Of a stretch of DNA of 64,000 bases, positions 26,326-34,730 are shown one piece after another (the first letter of the stretch is position 1; each line of letters begins with the position of its first letter). The position numbers were made by a program, and so were the translations under genes. Source of the DNA: Chryseobacterium phosphatilyticum. GTDB taxonomy: Bacteria; Bacteroidota; Bacteroidia; Flavobacteriales; Weeksellaceae. The stretch covers positions 124,001 through 188,000 of the forward strand of contig NZ_PPED02000003.1 in the NCBI RefSeq assembly GCF_002899825.2, read 5' to 3'. A model generated the notes under the pieces. That model was not told the origin of the DNA and did not search any database. It saw only the letters and a program-made list of their open reading frames with translations.

Positions 26326-26868
26326 ATGAAAACGGTTCATAAAATTATACTTCCCGTTTCTCTGGGGGCACTGGCATTAATTGCTTTTAATTCATATTCG
26401 ATAAGAATCCCAAGAGGAGCTGTTGCTGTAAAAGGATTTGATATTAAAAAATATTTGGGCAGATGGTATGAAATTGCCCGTTTTGATTATCGCTTTGAGA
26501 AGAATATGGATAATGTCACTGCAGAATATTCCGAAAACCCGGACGGAAGCGTTCGTGTTCTTAATAAAGGCTATGATTATGTAAAAAAGCTATGGCAAGA
26601 ATCTATCGGAGAAGCAAAATTTGTAAAAAATACTAACGAAGGGCGACTCAAAGTTTCTTTTTTCAAGCCGATCTGGGCAGGATATAATGTTATTGATATT
26701 GATGAAGACTATCAATATGCACTTGTTGCCGGAAGCAGTCTTAAATATTTATGGATACTTTCCAGAACAACTTCCATTCCTGAAAGTATCAGGCAACGTT
26801 TCTTAGAAAAAGCAAAGAGAATAGGATATAAAACTGAAGATCTGATCTGGGTCAGACATCATCAATAA
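26326..26868 (+). CDS. Bacterial lipocalin (Blc-like)
   Basis: The 180-residue protein carries the lipocalin SCR1 signature LGRWYEIARFDYRFEKNMDNVTAEY at about 44-68 and a C-terminal Arg motif (LWILSRTTSIPE). An N-terminal hydrophobic segment (IILPVSLGALALIAFNSYS) should target it for export or anchor it; unlike E. coli Blc there is no lipobox cysteine. Lipocalins of this type bind lipids or lysophospholipids. It is a single-gene unit with promoter and terminator visible. Confidence 0.9.
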   Translation: MKTVHKIILPVSLGALALIAFNSYSIRIPRGAVAVKGFDIKKYLGRWYEIARFDYRFEKNMDNVTAEYSENPDGSVRVLNKGYDYVKKLWQESIGEAKFVKNTNEGRLKVSFFKPIWAGYNVIDIDEDYQYALVAGSSLKYLWILSRTTSIPESIRQRFLEKAKRIGYKTEDLIWVRHHQ

Positions 26869-26884
26869 GTGAGTATACAACAAG

Positions 26885-26918
26885 AAGGCAAACCTGTTTT
26901 TATGGTTTGCCTTTTTAT
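26885..26918 (+). terminator. Rho-independent terminator after the lipocalin gene
   Basis: AAGGCAAACC / GGTTTGCCTT 10-bp stem with a 9-nt loop and a T-rich tail, between convergent genes. Confidence 0.8.
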
Positions 26919-26920
26919 TT

Positions 26921-27394
26921 TTAGCTTCCAACATACTCTTTCCACTCTTCAAAACGATAGTCGATCACTTGTTTCATCAGATCATAATTTTCGTAGGTGT
27001 CTTCAATATGATAAAATGTTTCGTATTGATAATCGTTTTCTTCTGCTTTGGTATCAAAAAGATTGACGTAGTCATCAGCAAATGAGCTGTATTTGTTTCC
27101 AAAATCTGTGTCGTCGGCATAATAATCCTTTGCAAAGCTATTTCCCAGATCATTTAAGTCATATTCAGAGAATTTCCCGTCACAGGCATTCATTACGAAT
27201 TCTGCTCCTGTTATTTCTCTTCTTTTCAATTTTTCAATTTCCTCTGCACAATCTTCTTTTAATTCATCAGAAATCAGATCATTGTGGATACACCAGTTCA
27301 GGAACATTCCTGTATGGGTTGCTCCGTTTTGCTGAGGAATTCCTTCCGGAAAATCACCACCATAATGCCATGAAGCATCATCATATTTAGACAT
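26921..27394 (-). CDS. Acidic cytoplasmic protein of unknown function
   Basis: The 157-residue protein is strongly acidic and Tyr-rich with no signal peptide. It opens KYDDASWHYGGDFPEGIPQQNGATHTGMFLNWCI, a pattern I recall from a small family seen near toxin-immunity loci (possibly DUF7832), but I could not verify it. No catalytic motif stands out. It is monocistronic, convergent with the lipocalin and divergent from cinA. An immunity-like role is only a suggestion. Confidence 0.65.
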   Translation of the reverse strand: MSKYDDASWHYGGDFPEGIPQQNGATHTGMFLNWCIHNDLISDELKEDCAEEIEKLKRREITGAEFVMNACDGKFSEYDLNDLGNSFAKDYYADDTDFGNKYSSFADDYVNLFDTKAEENDYQYETFYHIEDTYENYDLMKQVIDYRFEEWKEYVGS

Positions 27395-27508
27395 AATCTT
27401 TAATTATAGTTTTAAACAATTTTTGCCAAAAATAGAAAAAATCAATTTATATTGTCGGTCACAGAGAATTTTCCGTCATTTGTATCAGAATTTTTTCGAA
27501 AACAAAAC

Positions 27509-28759
27509 ATGGAAAACGCAGTTCTGATTACCATTGGCGACGAGATCCTTTCCGGAAATACAGTGGATACCAATTCTAACTTCATCGCTACCGAACTTAA
27601 AAATATTGGGATAAAAGTTAAACAGATTTTTACCATTTCAGACGAAATTGAAACCATCAAAAATACGTTACAGAAGGCTTTTGAGTTGGGAGATCTTGTC
27701 ATTACAACAGGAGGCCTTGGCCCAACCAGAGATGATAAAACCAAAAAAGCACTCGCTGAGTTTTTCAATGATGAAATTGCTCTTGATGAGACAACTTTTA
27801 ACCATCTTAAAACTTATATGGAAAGACGAGGAAGAGCAGATATTCTGGAAAGAAATAGAGAACAGGCTTTTGTCCCTACCAAATCCGTTGTTTTTCAAAA
27901 TAATTTTGGTACAGCACCCTGTATGATGATGGAGCAAAACGGGAAATTGTCTTTTAGTTTACCCGGTGTTCCTTATGAAGTAAAACCGTTGATCAAAGAT
28001 CAGATTGTCCCTTATTTACAGGAAAAATTTAATCTTAATTATATCCATACCCGAATCGTATCTGTTGTCGGAATTCCTGAAAGTATCCTCGCTGATATCA
28101 TTGAGGACTGGGAGTTGGCTCTTCCTGAAAATATGACCTTGTCTTATCTTCCGGTAGGTACCCGTGTGAAATTAAGAATCACAGCATCAGGAGAGAATGA
28201 AGAAAGATTAAAAGAACAGACAGAGAATGAAATTCAAAAACTGCTTCCACTGATCGAAAAAAATGTTATTGCTATATCTGAAGATAAGATTGAAAATATA
28301 CTCTCAGAAATACTTACCGAGAGAAAATTGACTATTTCTACTGCGGAAAGTTGTACCGGAGGGGAAATAGCAAAAATGATTACTTCAGTTTCCGGAAGTT
28401 CAAAATATTTCCTTGGGGGAATAGTTCCCTATGCGACGGAAAAAAAAATCAAGATTTTAGGTATTTCCAGAGAAACTGTAGACCAATTTACCGTTGTAAG
28501 CGAGCAAGTTGCACAGGAAATGGCCAAAGGTTGCCAGAAACTATTTGATACCGATATTTCTCTATCTACCACCGGAGTTGCCGGTCCGGGAAAAGGGGAA
28601 GACGGGAAAGATATAGGGACTGTTTTTTATACCATCAGAATTCGTGATCAGGAAGTGACCTCAAAATTATATATGCCGCATCTGGAAAGAATAGATTTTA
28701 TGAATTTCGTTTCTCAAAAGGTGATTCAGGATCTGATAGGACTTCTCGTAAACAACTAG
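27509..28759 (+). CDS. cinA: CinA-family protein (nicotinamide-nucleotide amidohydrolase)
   Basis: The ATG at 27509 gives 416 residues, normal for the family. The N-terminal MoCF/COG1058 domain has ITIGDEILSGNTVDTNSNFIA and TTGGLGPTRDD. The C-terminal CinA/PncC domain has STAESCTGGEIAKMITSVSGSSKYFLGG and STTGVAGPGKG, the deamidase core with the nucleophilic Ser in AESCTGG. It likely hydrolyses NMN or acts as an ADP-ribose pyrophosphatase in pyridine-nucleotide recycling. It stands alone. Confidence 0.93.
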   Translation: MENAVLITIGDEILSGNTVDTNSNFIATELKNIGIKVKQIFTISDEIETIKNTLQKAFELGDLVITTGGLGPTRDDKTKKALAEFFNDEIALDETTFNHLKTYMERRGRADILERNREQAFVPTKSVVFQNNFGTAPCMMMEQNGKLSFSLPGVPYEVKPLIKDQIVPYLQEKFNLNYIHTRIVSVVGIPESILADIIEDWELALPENMTLSYLPVGTRVKLRITASGENEERLKEQTENEIQKLLPLIEKNVIAISEDKIENILSEILTERKLTISTAESCTGGEIAKMITSVSGSSKYFLGGIVPYATEKKIKILGISRETVDQFTVVSEQVAQEMAKGCQKLFDTDISLSTTGVAGPGKGEDGKDIGTVFYTIRIRDQEVTSKLYMPHLERIDFMNFVSQKVIQDLIGLLVNN

Positions 28760-28847
28760 GAACCTGTTGTTTTTTTAATATTTTTTTAATTAATTTTAAT
28801 GTAGATTTTCACACTTTTTGAAAAGAATTCATTAAAATTTTAAAATC

Positions 28848-31800
28848 GTGGAAAATTCCAAACAGATTTTTCAGACCAACAGTAAAAAACGCTGGAAAAG
28901 CGTACAATGGGGAAGCCGCTTCTTTATCTTTGTTGCAGCATTACTTCTTCTTGCTTTAGGGCTGATGATGACACTGGACAGAAGTCCGAAAATTCCTTTT
29001 AAGGAAGACTACAAAGCAGTGATTACTGCCAATAAACCTTATCTTCAGGAGAATAAAATTTCTAAAGAATATAAAGGCTTCCGAAGCTTTATTTCTGAAA
29101 AAACAATACATACCAGTCTTGCCAAAATTGAAAAGGCAAGAGAAGAAAGATTTAAAAATCAAAACAGAAACTGGGCACAATTTCCCGGAGGAATCCGTTC
29201 TGCTTTTTATGTAGCATGGGATCCACAGTCTTTGATGTCTTTAAAAAGAAACATCAGACACGTTAATCTGGTTTTTCCGGAATGGTTTTTTATCGATCCT
29301 AAAACCGGAGATCTGAAAACCAATGTAGATCCGGAAGGATATAAAGTAATCAAAAGAACCGGAGTAGCTGCGATGCCTATGTTGAGTAACAACTCTGATC
29401 GGGAATTCCGTGCTGAGGGTTTAACGAAGGTACTTAATGATCCTAAACGAAGAACCAATCTGATTCAAAAAATTACACAGCAATGTAAAAAATACCATTT
29501 CAAAGGAATCAATATTGACTTTGAGGACATGAACCTGAATTCTGATGAAAATCTGGTAGCTTTTATGAAAGAACTTTCAGAAACCTTCAAACAGAATCAA
29601 TTGCTTGTTACCATGGATATCATGACGGATAATGATGATTATAATATTCCGAGATTAGATCCTTATGTAGATTATTTTGTACTGATGGCTTATGACGAAT
29701 ATTCCGCCGGAAGTGATGCCGGACCGGTTTCTTCACAAAAATGGATTGAAGCCCAGGCGGGTAAAATCGTAAAGCAAACATCTCCGCAAAAGATTATTCT
29801 TGGTTTGGGCGCATATGGGTATGACTGGAGCTCGAATAAAGATGACAATACCTCTGTGACCTACATGCAGGCGATTACAAAAGCCAGTGCCAGTAAAGCG
29901 GTTATTGATTTTAATGATAATACCTTTAACCTCAATTACTCCTACACCGATTCTAAAAATAATACCCACACTGTGTTCTTTAACGATGCAGCCTCTATTT
30001 TCAATACCATGCGTTTTTCGTCAGAATATCCGTTGGCAGGAACTGCTCTATGGAGACTGGGAAGTGAAGACAGCAGGGTGTGGAACTTTTATGATAAGGA
30101 TCTTACGTTTGCAGGGCTTTCCAGGCTTAATTTAAAAACAATGGAAAATGTAAAAGGACAGACCATGGTAGACTACATTGGTGATGGTGAAGTTTTAGAT
30201 GTCCTGAATACTCCTCACGATGGAAAAATTGCGGTAGAAATTGACCCCAAAGAGAAGATCATTACCGATGAAAACTATATCACTTATCCCAGTTCGTATG
30301 AGGTGAAAAAATACGGAAGTGCCCCTCAGAAAGAACTGGTGCTAACGTTTGACGATGGACCGGATGAGACTTATACGCCACAAGTATTGGATATATTGTC
30401 CCAATACCACGTTCCGGCAGCTTTCTTTCTGGTTGGGTTAAATGCTGAAAAAAATCTTCCACTCGTAAAAAGAATTTATCGCGAAGGCCATGAAATAGGA
30501 AATCACACATTTACCCATGAAAATGTAGCAAAAGTAAGTCCTGAAAGAGCATTACTTGAATTAAAACTGACCCGTTTACTGATAGAATGCGTGACAGGTC
30601 ATAGTACTATTCTTTTCAGGGCACCTTATAATGCCGACTCTGAGCCAACGACTTCAGAAGAGATTATTCCGGTTGCTCTTGCGAGACAACAGAATTATCT
30701 GGATATCGGAGAAAATATTGACCCTGAAGATTGGCAGCCGGGCATCAAAGCTGATGAAATTGTAAAACGGGTAATGGCCGGAATCAGACAACAGAGAGGA
30801 AATATTATTCTGCTTCATGATGCCGGTGGGGATACCAGAGAAGAAACGGTGAAAGCATTAAAGGTTTTAATTCCAACACTTCAGAAGCAAGGATATCATT
30901 TTACCAATCTTACCAACCTTTTACATAAAAACAGAAGTGAGCTGATGCCCGAAGTTCCTAAAACAAAGTCGTATTACGTGATGCAGCTTAATTTAGTATT
31001 AGCTACAGCAATCTACGGAATAAGTCATTTTCTGGTGGCACTGTTTACTATTTTTATCATACTAGGGTTAATCAGATTATTGTTGATGGCATATTGGGCT
31101 TTTAGAGAAAGAAAAAAAGAGAAAAAACTGGGCGGATTTCCTGTTCTGGACTCTTACCCGAAAGTATCTATCATTGTACCTGCCTACAATGAAGAAGTAA
31201 ATATTGTTTCTTCTTTAACCAATTTGCTGAAACAGACCTACCCGAATTTTAATATTATCATGGTAGATGACGGAAGTAAAGATTCTACCTATGATAAAGC
31301 TAGAGAAGCATTTCCCAACCATCCGAAACTGAAAATGTTTACAAAAACCAATGGAGGAAAAGCAACAGCTTTAAATTATGGTATTTCACAAACCGATGCT
31401 GAATATGTAGTCTGTATTGATGCAGATACCAAACTACAGCAGGATGCCGTAAAATACCTGATCGCGAGATTTCTCAATGCAGCTCCGAAAGATAAAATAG
31501 CCGCAGTGGCAGGAAATGTAAAAGTAGGAAACAGAGTCAACTGGCTTACGAAATGGCAGGCGATAGAGTATACCACAAGTCAGAACTTTGACAGACTGGC
31601 CTATGCCAATATTAATGCAATTACTGTAATTCCGGGAGCAATTGGAGCTTTTAAAAGATCAGTCATCAACAAGGTAGGAGGATATTCTTCCGATACATTG
31701 GCCGAAGATTGTGATATTACAGTAAAGATTTTAAAAGAAGGATATACTATTGCCAATGAAAACAGAGCCGTTGCCGTAACTGAAGCTCCTGAGACCGCAA

Positions 31801-32246
31801 AACAGTTTTTGAAACAACGTTTCCGATGGACCTATGGAATTATGCAGATGTTCTGGAAACAACGACAAACTTTCCTTAACCCCCACTATAAAGGATTGGG
31901 GCTGTGGGCTATGCCGAATATTCTGTTATTCCAGTATATCATCCCTTTTTTCTCACCATTGGCAGATATTATAATGGTATTGGGAATTTTATCCGGAAAC
32001 GGAGGCAAAATATTTACATATTATTTGCTCTTCCTTTTGGTAGATGCTTCACTGGCTTTAGTGGCATTTATTATGCAAAGAGAAAAGCTCAGCAATTTGC
32101 TGTATATTATTCCACAGAGATTCGGATATAGATGGTTGATGTATATTGTACTGTTTAAAAGTGTAAGAAAAGCACTGAAAGGGGAAATGCAATCCTGGGG
32201 ATTCCTGAAACGTACAGGAAATGTAAAGGAGATCGTAACTTCTTAG
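28848..32246 (+). CDS. Trifunctional membrane protein: GH18-like, NodB polysaccharide deacetylase and GT2 glycosyltransferase
   Basis: This 1132-residue protein uses a GTG start. An N-terminal helix (about 22-44) is followed by a GH18-like domain (about 110-420) with GINIDFEDM, catalytic Glu226. A NodB/CE4 domain follows (about 495-690): FDDGP 501-505, His553 and His557 in GNHTFTH, and LLHD near 655. Two helices (about 712-750) lead to a processive GT2 domain with DDGS 807-810, DAD 858-860, EDCD 953-956 and QRFRW 990-994, then four C-terminal helices. The layout suggests synthesis, deacetylation and trimming of an exported beta-linked hexosamine polymer like PGA, done in one chain. Product identity is inferred. 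Confidence 0.9.
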   Translation: MENSKQIFQTNSKKRWKSVQWGSRFFIFVAALLLLALGLMMTLDRSPKIPFKEDYKAVITANKPYLQENKISKEYKGFRSFISEKTIHTSLAKIEKAREERFKNQNRNWAQFPGGIRSAFYVAWDPQSLMSLKRNIRHVNLVFPEWFFIDPKTGDLKTNVDPEGYKVIKRTGVAAMPMLSNNSDREFRAEGLTKVLNDPKRRTNLIQKITQQCKKYHFKGINIDFEDMNLNSDENLVAFMKELSETFKQNQLLVTMDIMTDNDDYNIPRLDPYVDYFVLMAYDEYSAGSDAGPVSSQKWIEAQAGKIVKQTSPQKIILGLGAYGYDWSSNKDDNTSVTYMQAITKASASKAVIDFNDNTFNLNYSYTDSKNNTHTVFFNDAASIFNTMRFSSEYPLAGTALWRLGSEDSRVWNFYDKDLTFAGLSRLNLKTMENVKGQTMVDYIGDGEVLDVLNTPHDGKIAVEIDPKEKIITDENYITYPSSYEVKKYGSAPQKELVLTFDDGPDETYTPQVLDILSQYHVPAAFFLVGLNAEKNLPLVKRIYREGHEIGNHTFTHENVAKVSPERALLELKLTRLLIECVTGHSTILFRAPYNADSEPTTSEEIIPVALARQQNYLDIGENIDPEDWQPGIKADEIVKRVMAGIRQQRGNIILLHDAGGDTREETVKALKVLIPTLQKQGYHFTNLTNLLHKNRSELMPEVPKTKSYYVMQLNLVLATAIYGISHFLVALFTIFIILGLIRLLLMAYWAFRERKKEKKLGGFPVLDSYPKVSIIVPAYNEEVNIVSSLTNLLKQTYPNFNIIMVDDGSKDSTYDKAREAFPNHPKLKMFTKTNGGKATALNYGISQTDAEYVVCIDADTKLQQDAVKYLIARFLNAAPKDKIAAVAGNVKVGNRVNWLTKWQAIEYTTSQNFDRLAYANINAITVIPGAIGAFKRSVINKVGGYSSDTLAEDCDITVKILKEGYTIANENRAVAVTEAPETAKQFLKQRFRWTYGIMQMFWKQRQTFLNPHYKGLGLWAMPNILLFQYIIPFFSPLADIIMVLGILSGNGGKIFTYYLLFLLVDASLALVAFIMQREKLSNLLYIIPQRFGYRWLMYIVLFKSVRKALKGEMQSWGFLKRTGNVKEIVTS

Positions 32247-32478
32247 GTAGAGAAGCTGGAAGCTATTTACAGTTGTTGCATAACTGAAAGTCTCATTCAA
32301 ATTATTTTACAAAGGTGAAAATAAATAGAATGATCATTCTTTATGACCTTAGTATCTTCCATCTTTCAAGTCTCAAACATAGATTTTTATAAACCATGTT
32401 ATATAATGTTTAAATTTCTTTCACAAAAAAGTAACAAAGAGAAAATAAATTATACCTATTGTATAAATTGTTATCAAA

Positions 32479-34536
32479 ATGAAAAAAATAACGCTTTCTT
32501 TGTTTCTAATAGCAGGGATTTGCTCTCAAAATACGATGAGTGCACAAGCTAAAGCTGCGAAAGTAGCTGTGAATACTACGGATAAAGGCTTAGACCTTAG
32601 TCTGATGGACACTTCTGTTCGTCCACAGGATGATTTTTATAACTATGTGAGTGGAACATGGATGAAAACTGCCAAAATTCCATCTGATAAACCAACGTGG
32701 GGAAGTTTCAACAAATTAGCTGAGGATACGGATAACAATTCCATGACCATCCTGAATTCTCTTCTGAAAGATAAATTTACTGACGGAAGTGAAGGTAAAA
32801 AAATTCAGGATTTGTATGCTTCTTACATGAACATGCAGAAGAGAAATGCTGATGGAATCAAGCCTATCCAGGAAAACCTGACTAAAATTGATGCCATCAA
32901 AAATATGGCTGATCTTCAAACCTATCTTGCATCAGTAACCAAAGAAGGAGAAAATAATTTCTATGGATGGGGTGTATATGCAGATTTGAAGGATTCTAAT
33001 ATGAATGCCGTTTATCTGGGAGAGGCTTCTCTTGGATTAGGGAGAGATTATTATCAGAAAGTCAATGACAAAAATACAGAAGCTATTGCTGAATATCAGA
33101 AATATGTAGCTTCCATGTTAACTGAATTAGGATATAAAAATGCAGAGGCAGCAGCAAAAGGAATTGTTGATTATGAAAAAAGCATTGCAAAGACGTATCT
33201 TACTAACGAACAAAGTCGTGACAATACCTTACAGTACAACCCTCAGACAATGACTGAGCTTTCAGCACTGGTAAAAGGAGTTGACCTTCCTGCTTATCTT
33301 AAAAAAGTAGGAGTCAATACCAATAAAATTATCATCGGAGAGTTAGGGTACTATAAGAACTTCGATAAATTGGTCAATGCTCAGAACCTTCCTGTAATCA
33401 AGGATTATCTGAAATTTCACATGATTAACGGAAGTGCTTCTTATTTAAGTGAGAAATTAGGAGACATGAAGTTTGCATTTTTCGGTAAATATTTAAGAGG
33501 TCAGCAGGAACAAAGAGCATTAAATAAGAGAGGATTTGAGTTGATTAACAGAAACCTTGGAGAAGCTTTCGGAAAATTATATGTTGAGAAATATTTCCCT
33601 GCAGAAGCTAAGGCTCAGATGGTAGAATTGATTGATTATTTAAAGAAAAGTTTCGCTGTTCATATCAACAACCTTGCATGGATGTCTTCTACAACTAAGG
33701 AAAAAGCGATGAATAAGCTGAATAAGTTCACGGTGAAAGTGGCTTATCCGGACAAATGGAAAGATTATTCAAAATTACAGATCACTCCTGAAGCGAAAGG
33801 TGGTACTTTATATCAAAACCTTCAGAATGTTGCTGAGTGGCAGTATAACAAAGATCTGGCTAAAGTAGGAAAGCCGGTTGATAAAACAGAATGGGGAATG
33901 ACTCCGCAGACAGTAAATGCTTATTACAATCCGGTATTTAACGAAATCGTATTCCCGGCAGCGATCCTTCAGCCACCGTTCTTCAATCCACAAGCGGATG
34001 CAGCGGTGAACTTTGGTGGAATTGGCGCGGTTATCGGTCACGAAATGAGCCATGGGTTTGATGATTCAGGAGCTCAGTTTGATGCTGAAGGTAACCTTGT
34101 AGACTGGTGGACTCCTGAAGATAAAGCTAATTTTGAAAAGGCTACCAAAGCTTTGGCTTCCCAGTATGACAAATATGAGCCTGTAAAAGGAACTTTTGTA
34201 AACGGTACTTTCACAAATGGTGAAAATATTGCTGACCTAGGAGGAGTAAACATTGCTTACGATGCCCTACAGATGTATTTAAAAGATAAAGGAAATCCTG
34301 GAAAAATCAGTGGTTTTACTCAGGATCAAAGATTCTTCCTAAGCTGGGCAACCGTTTGGAGAACTTTATCAAGTGAAAAATATATGGTGAATCAGGTGAA
34401 AACTGACCCGCATTCTCCGGGATATTTCAGAAGCTTCGGTCCATTAATTAACGTAGATGCTTTCTACAAAGCTTTCGATGTTAAAAAAGGAGACAAATTA
34501 TACAAAGCTCCGGAAGACAGAATCAAAATCTGGTAA
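32479..34536 (+). CDS. M13 (neprilysin-like) metallopeptidase, secreted form
   Basis: The 685-residue protein has a signal peptide (LSLFLIAGICSQNTMSAQ) and the full M13 architecture starting LDLSLMDTSVRPQDDFYNYVSGTWM. The zinc site is HEMSH at 521-525 with the third ligand Glu582 in ENIADLGG, and substrate-binding NAYYNP upstream. The C-terminal YKAPEDRIKIW matches the family W end. It should cleave oligopeptides in the periplasm. It is followed by its own terminator and a close paralogue. Confidence 0.95.
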   Translation: MKKITLSLFLIAGICSQNTMSAQAKAAKVAVNTTDKGLDLSLMDTSVRPQDDFYNYVSGTWMKTAKIPSDKPTWGSFNKLAEDTDNNSMTILNSLLKDKFTDGSEGKKIQDLYASYMNMQKRNADGIKPIQENLTKIDAIKNMADLQTYLASVTKEGENNFYGWGVYADLKDSNMNAVYLGEASLGLGRDYYQKVNDKNTEAIAEYQKYVASMLTELGYKNAEAAAKGIVDYEKSIAKTYLTNEQSRDNTLQYNPQTMTELSALVKGVDLPAYLKKVGVNTNKIIIGELGYYKNFDKLVNAQNLPVIKDYLKFHMINGSASYLSEKLGDMKFAFFGKYLRGQQEQRALNKRGFELINRNLGEAFGKLYVEKYFPAEAKAQMVELIDYLKKSFAVHINNLAWMSSTTKEKAMNKLNKFTVKVAYPDKWKDYSKLQITPEAKGGTLYQNLQNVAEWQYNKDLAKVGKPVDKTEWGMTPQTVNAYYNPVFNEIVFPAAILQPPFFNPQADAAVNFGGIGAVIGHEMSHGFDDSGAQFDAEGNLVDWWTPEDKANFEKATKALASQYDKYEPVKGTFVNGTFTNGENIADLGGVNIAYDALQMYLKDKGNPGKISGFTQDQRFFLSWATVWRTLSSEKYMVNQVKTDPHSPGYFRSFGPLINVDAFYKAFDVKKGDKLYKAPEDRIKIW

Positions 34537-34543
34537 AAAATAT

Positions 34544-34571
34544 AAACCGCTCAGCAACGAGCGGTTTTTTT
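34544..34571 (+). terminator. Rho-independent terminator after the first M13 gene
   Basis: AAACCGCTC / GAGCGGTTT stem, 6-nt loop and a T7 tail, so the two M13 genes are separate transcription units. Confidence 0.85.
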
Positions 34572-34587
34572 GATTCTTCCCATCAAC

Positions 34588-34607
34588 TTTAAAGTTTAAA
34601 CTTTAAA
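34588..34607. repeat. Perfect 20-bp palindrome of AT-rich sequence
   Basis: TTTAAAGTTT joined to its own reverse complement. It lies between the first M13 terminator and the second M13 promoter, so an operator is possible, but its low complexity weakens the case. Confidence 0.4.
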
Positions 34608-34635
34608 TGAAAATTCTTATTCGGAACAGTCATTA

Positions 34636-34661
34636 TTTTCAACTTTCAATTTTCAACTTTC
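34636..34661. repeat. Short direct repeat TTTTCAACTTTC
   Basis: Two identical 12-bp copies start at 34636 and 34650 in the leader region of the second M13 gene. Probably simple low-complexity sequence. Confidence 0.35.
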
Positions 34662-34690
34662 TATTATTTCTCAATTATCATTAAAGTTTG

Positions 34691-34698
34691 TATATTTG
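34691..34698 (+). promoter_or_regulatory. TAnnTTTG -7 promoter box (TATATTTG) for the second M13 gene
   Basis: Exact consensus, 32 nt before the ATG at 34731. Confidence 0.5.
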
Positions 34699-34730
34699 AT
34701 ACGTTTGTGTAAAATCAAAAATTATCTTTA

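Noticed and set aside
32327..32340. 14-bp palindrome AGAATGATCATTCT before the first M13 gene
   Set aside because: A few palindromes of this length are expected by chance in 64 kb, and no second copy or promoter relation was found.
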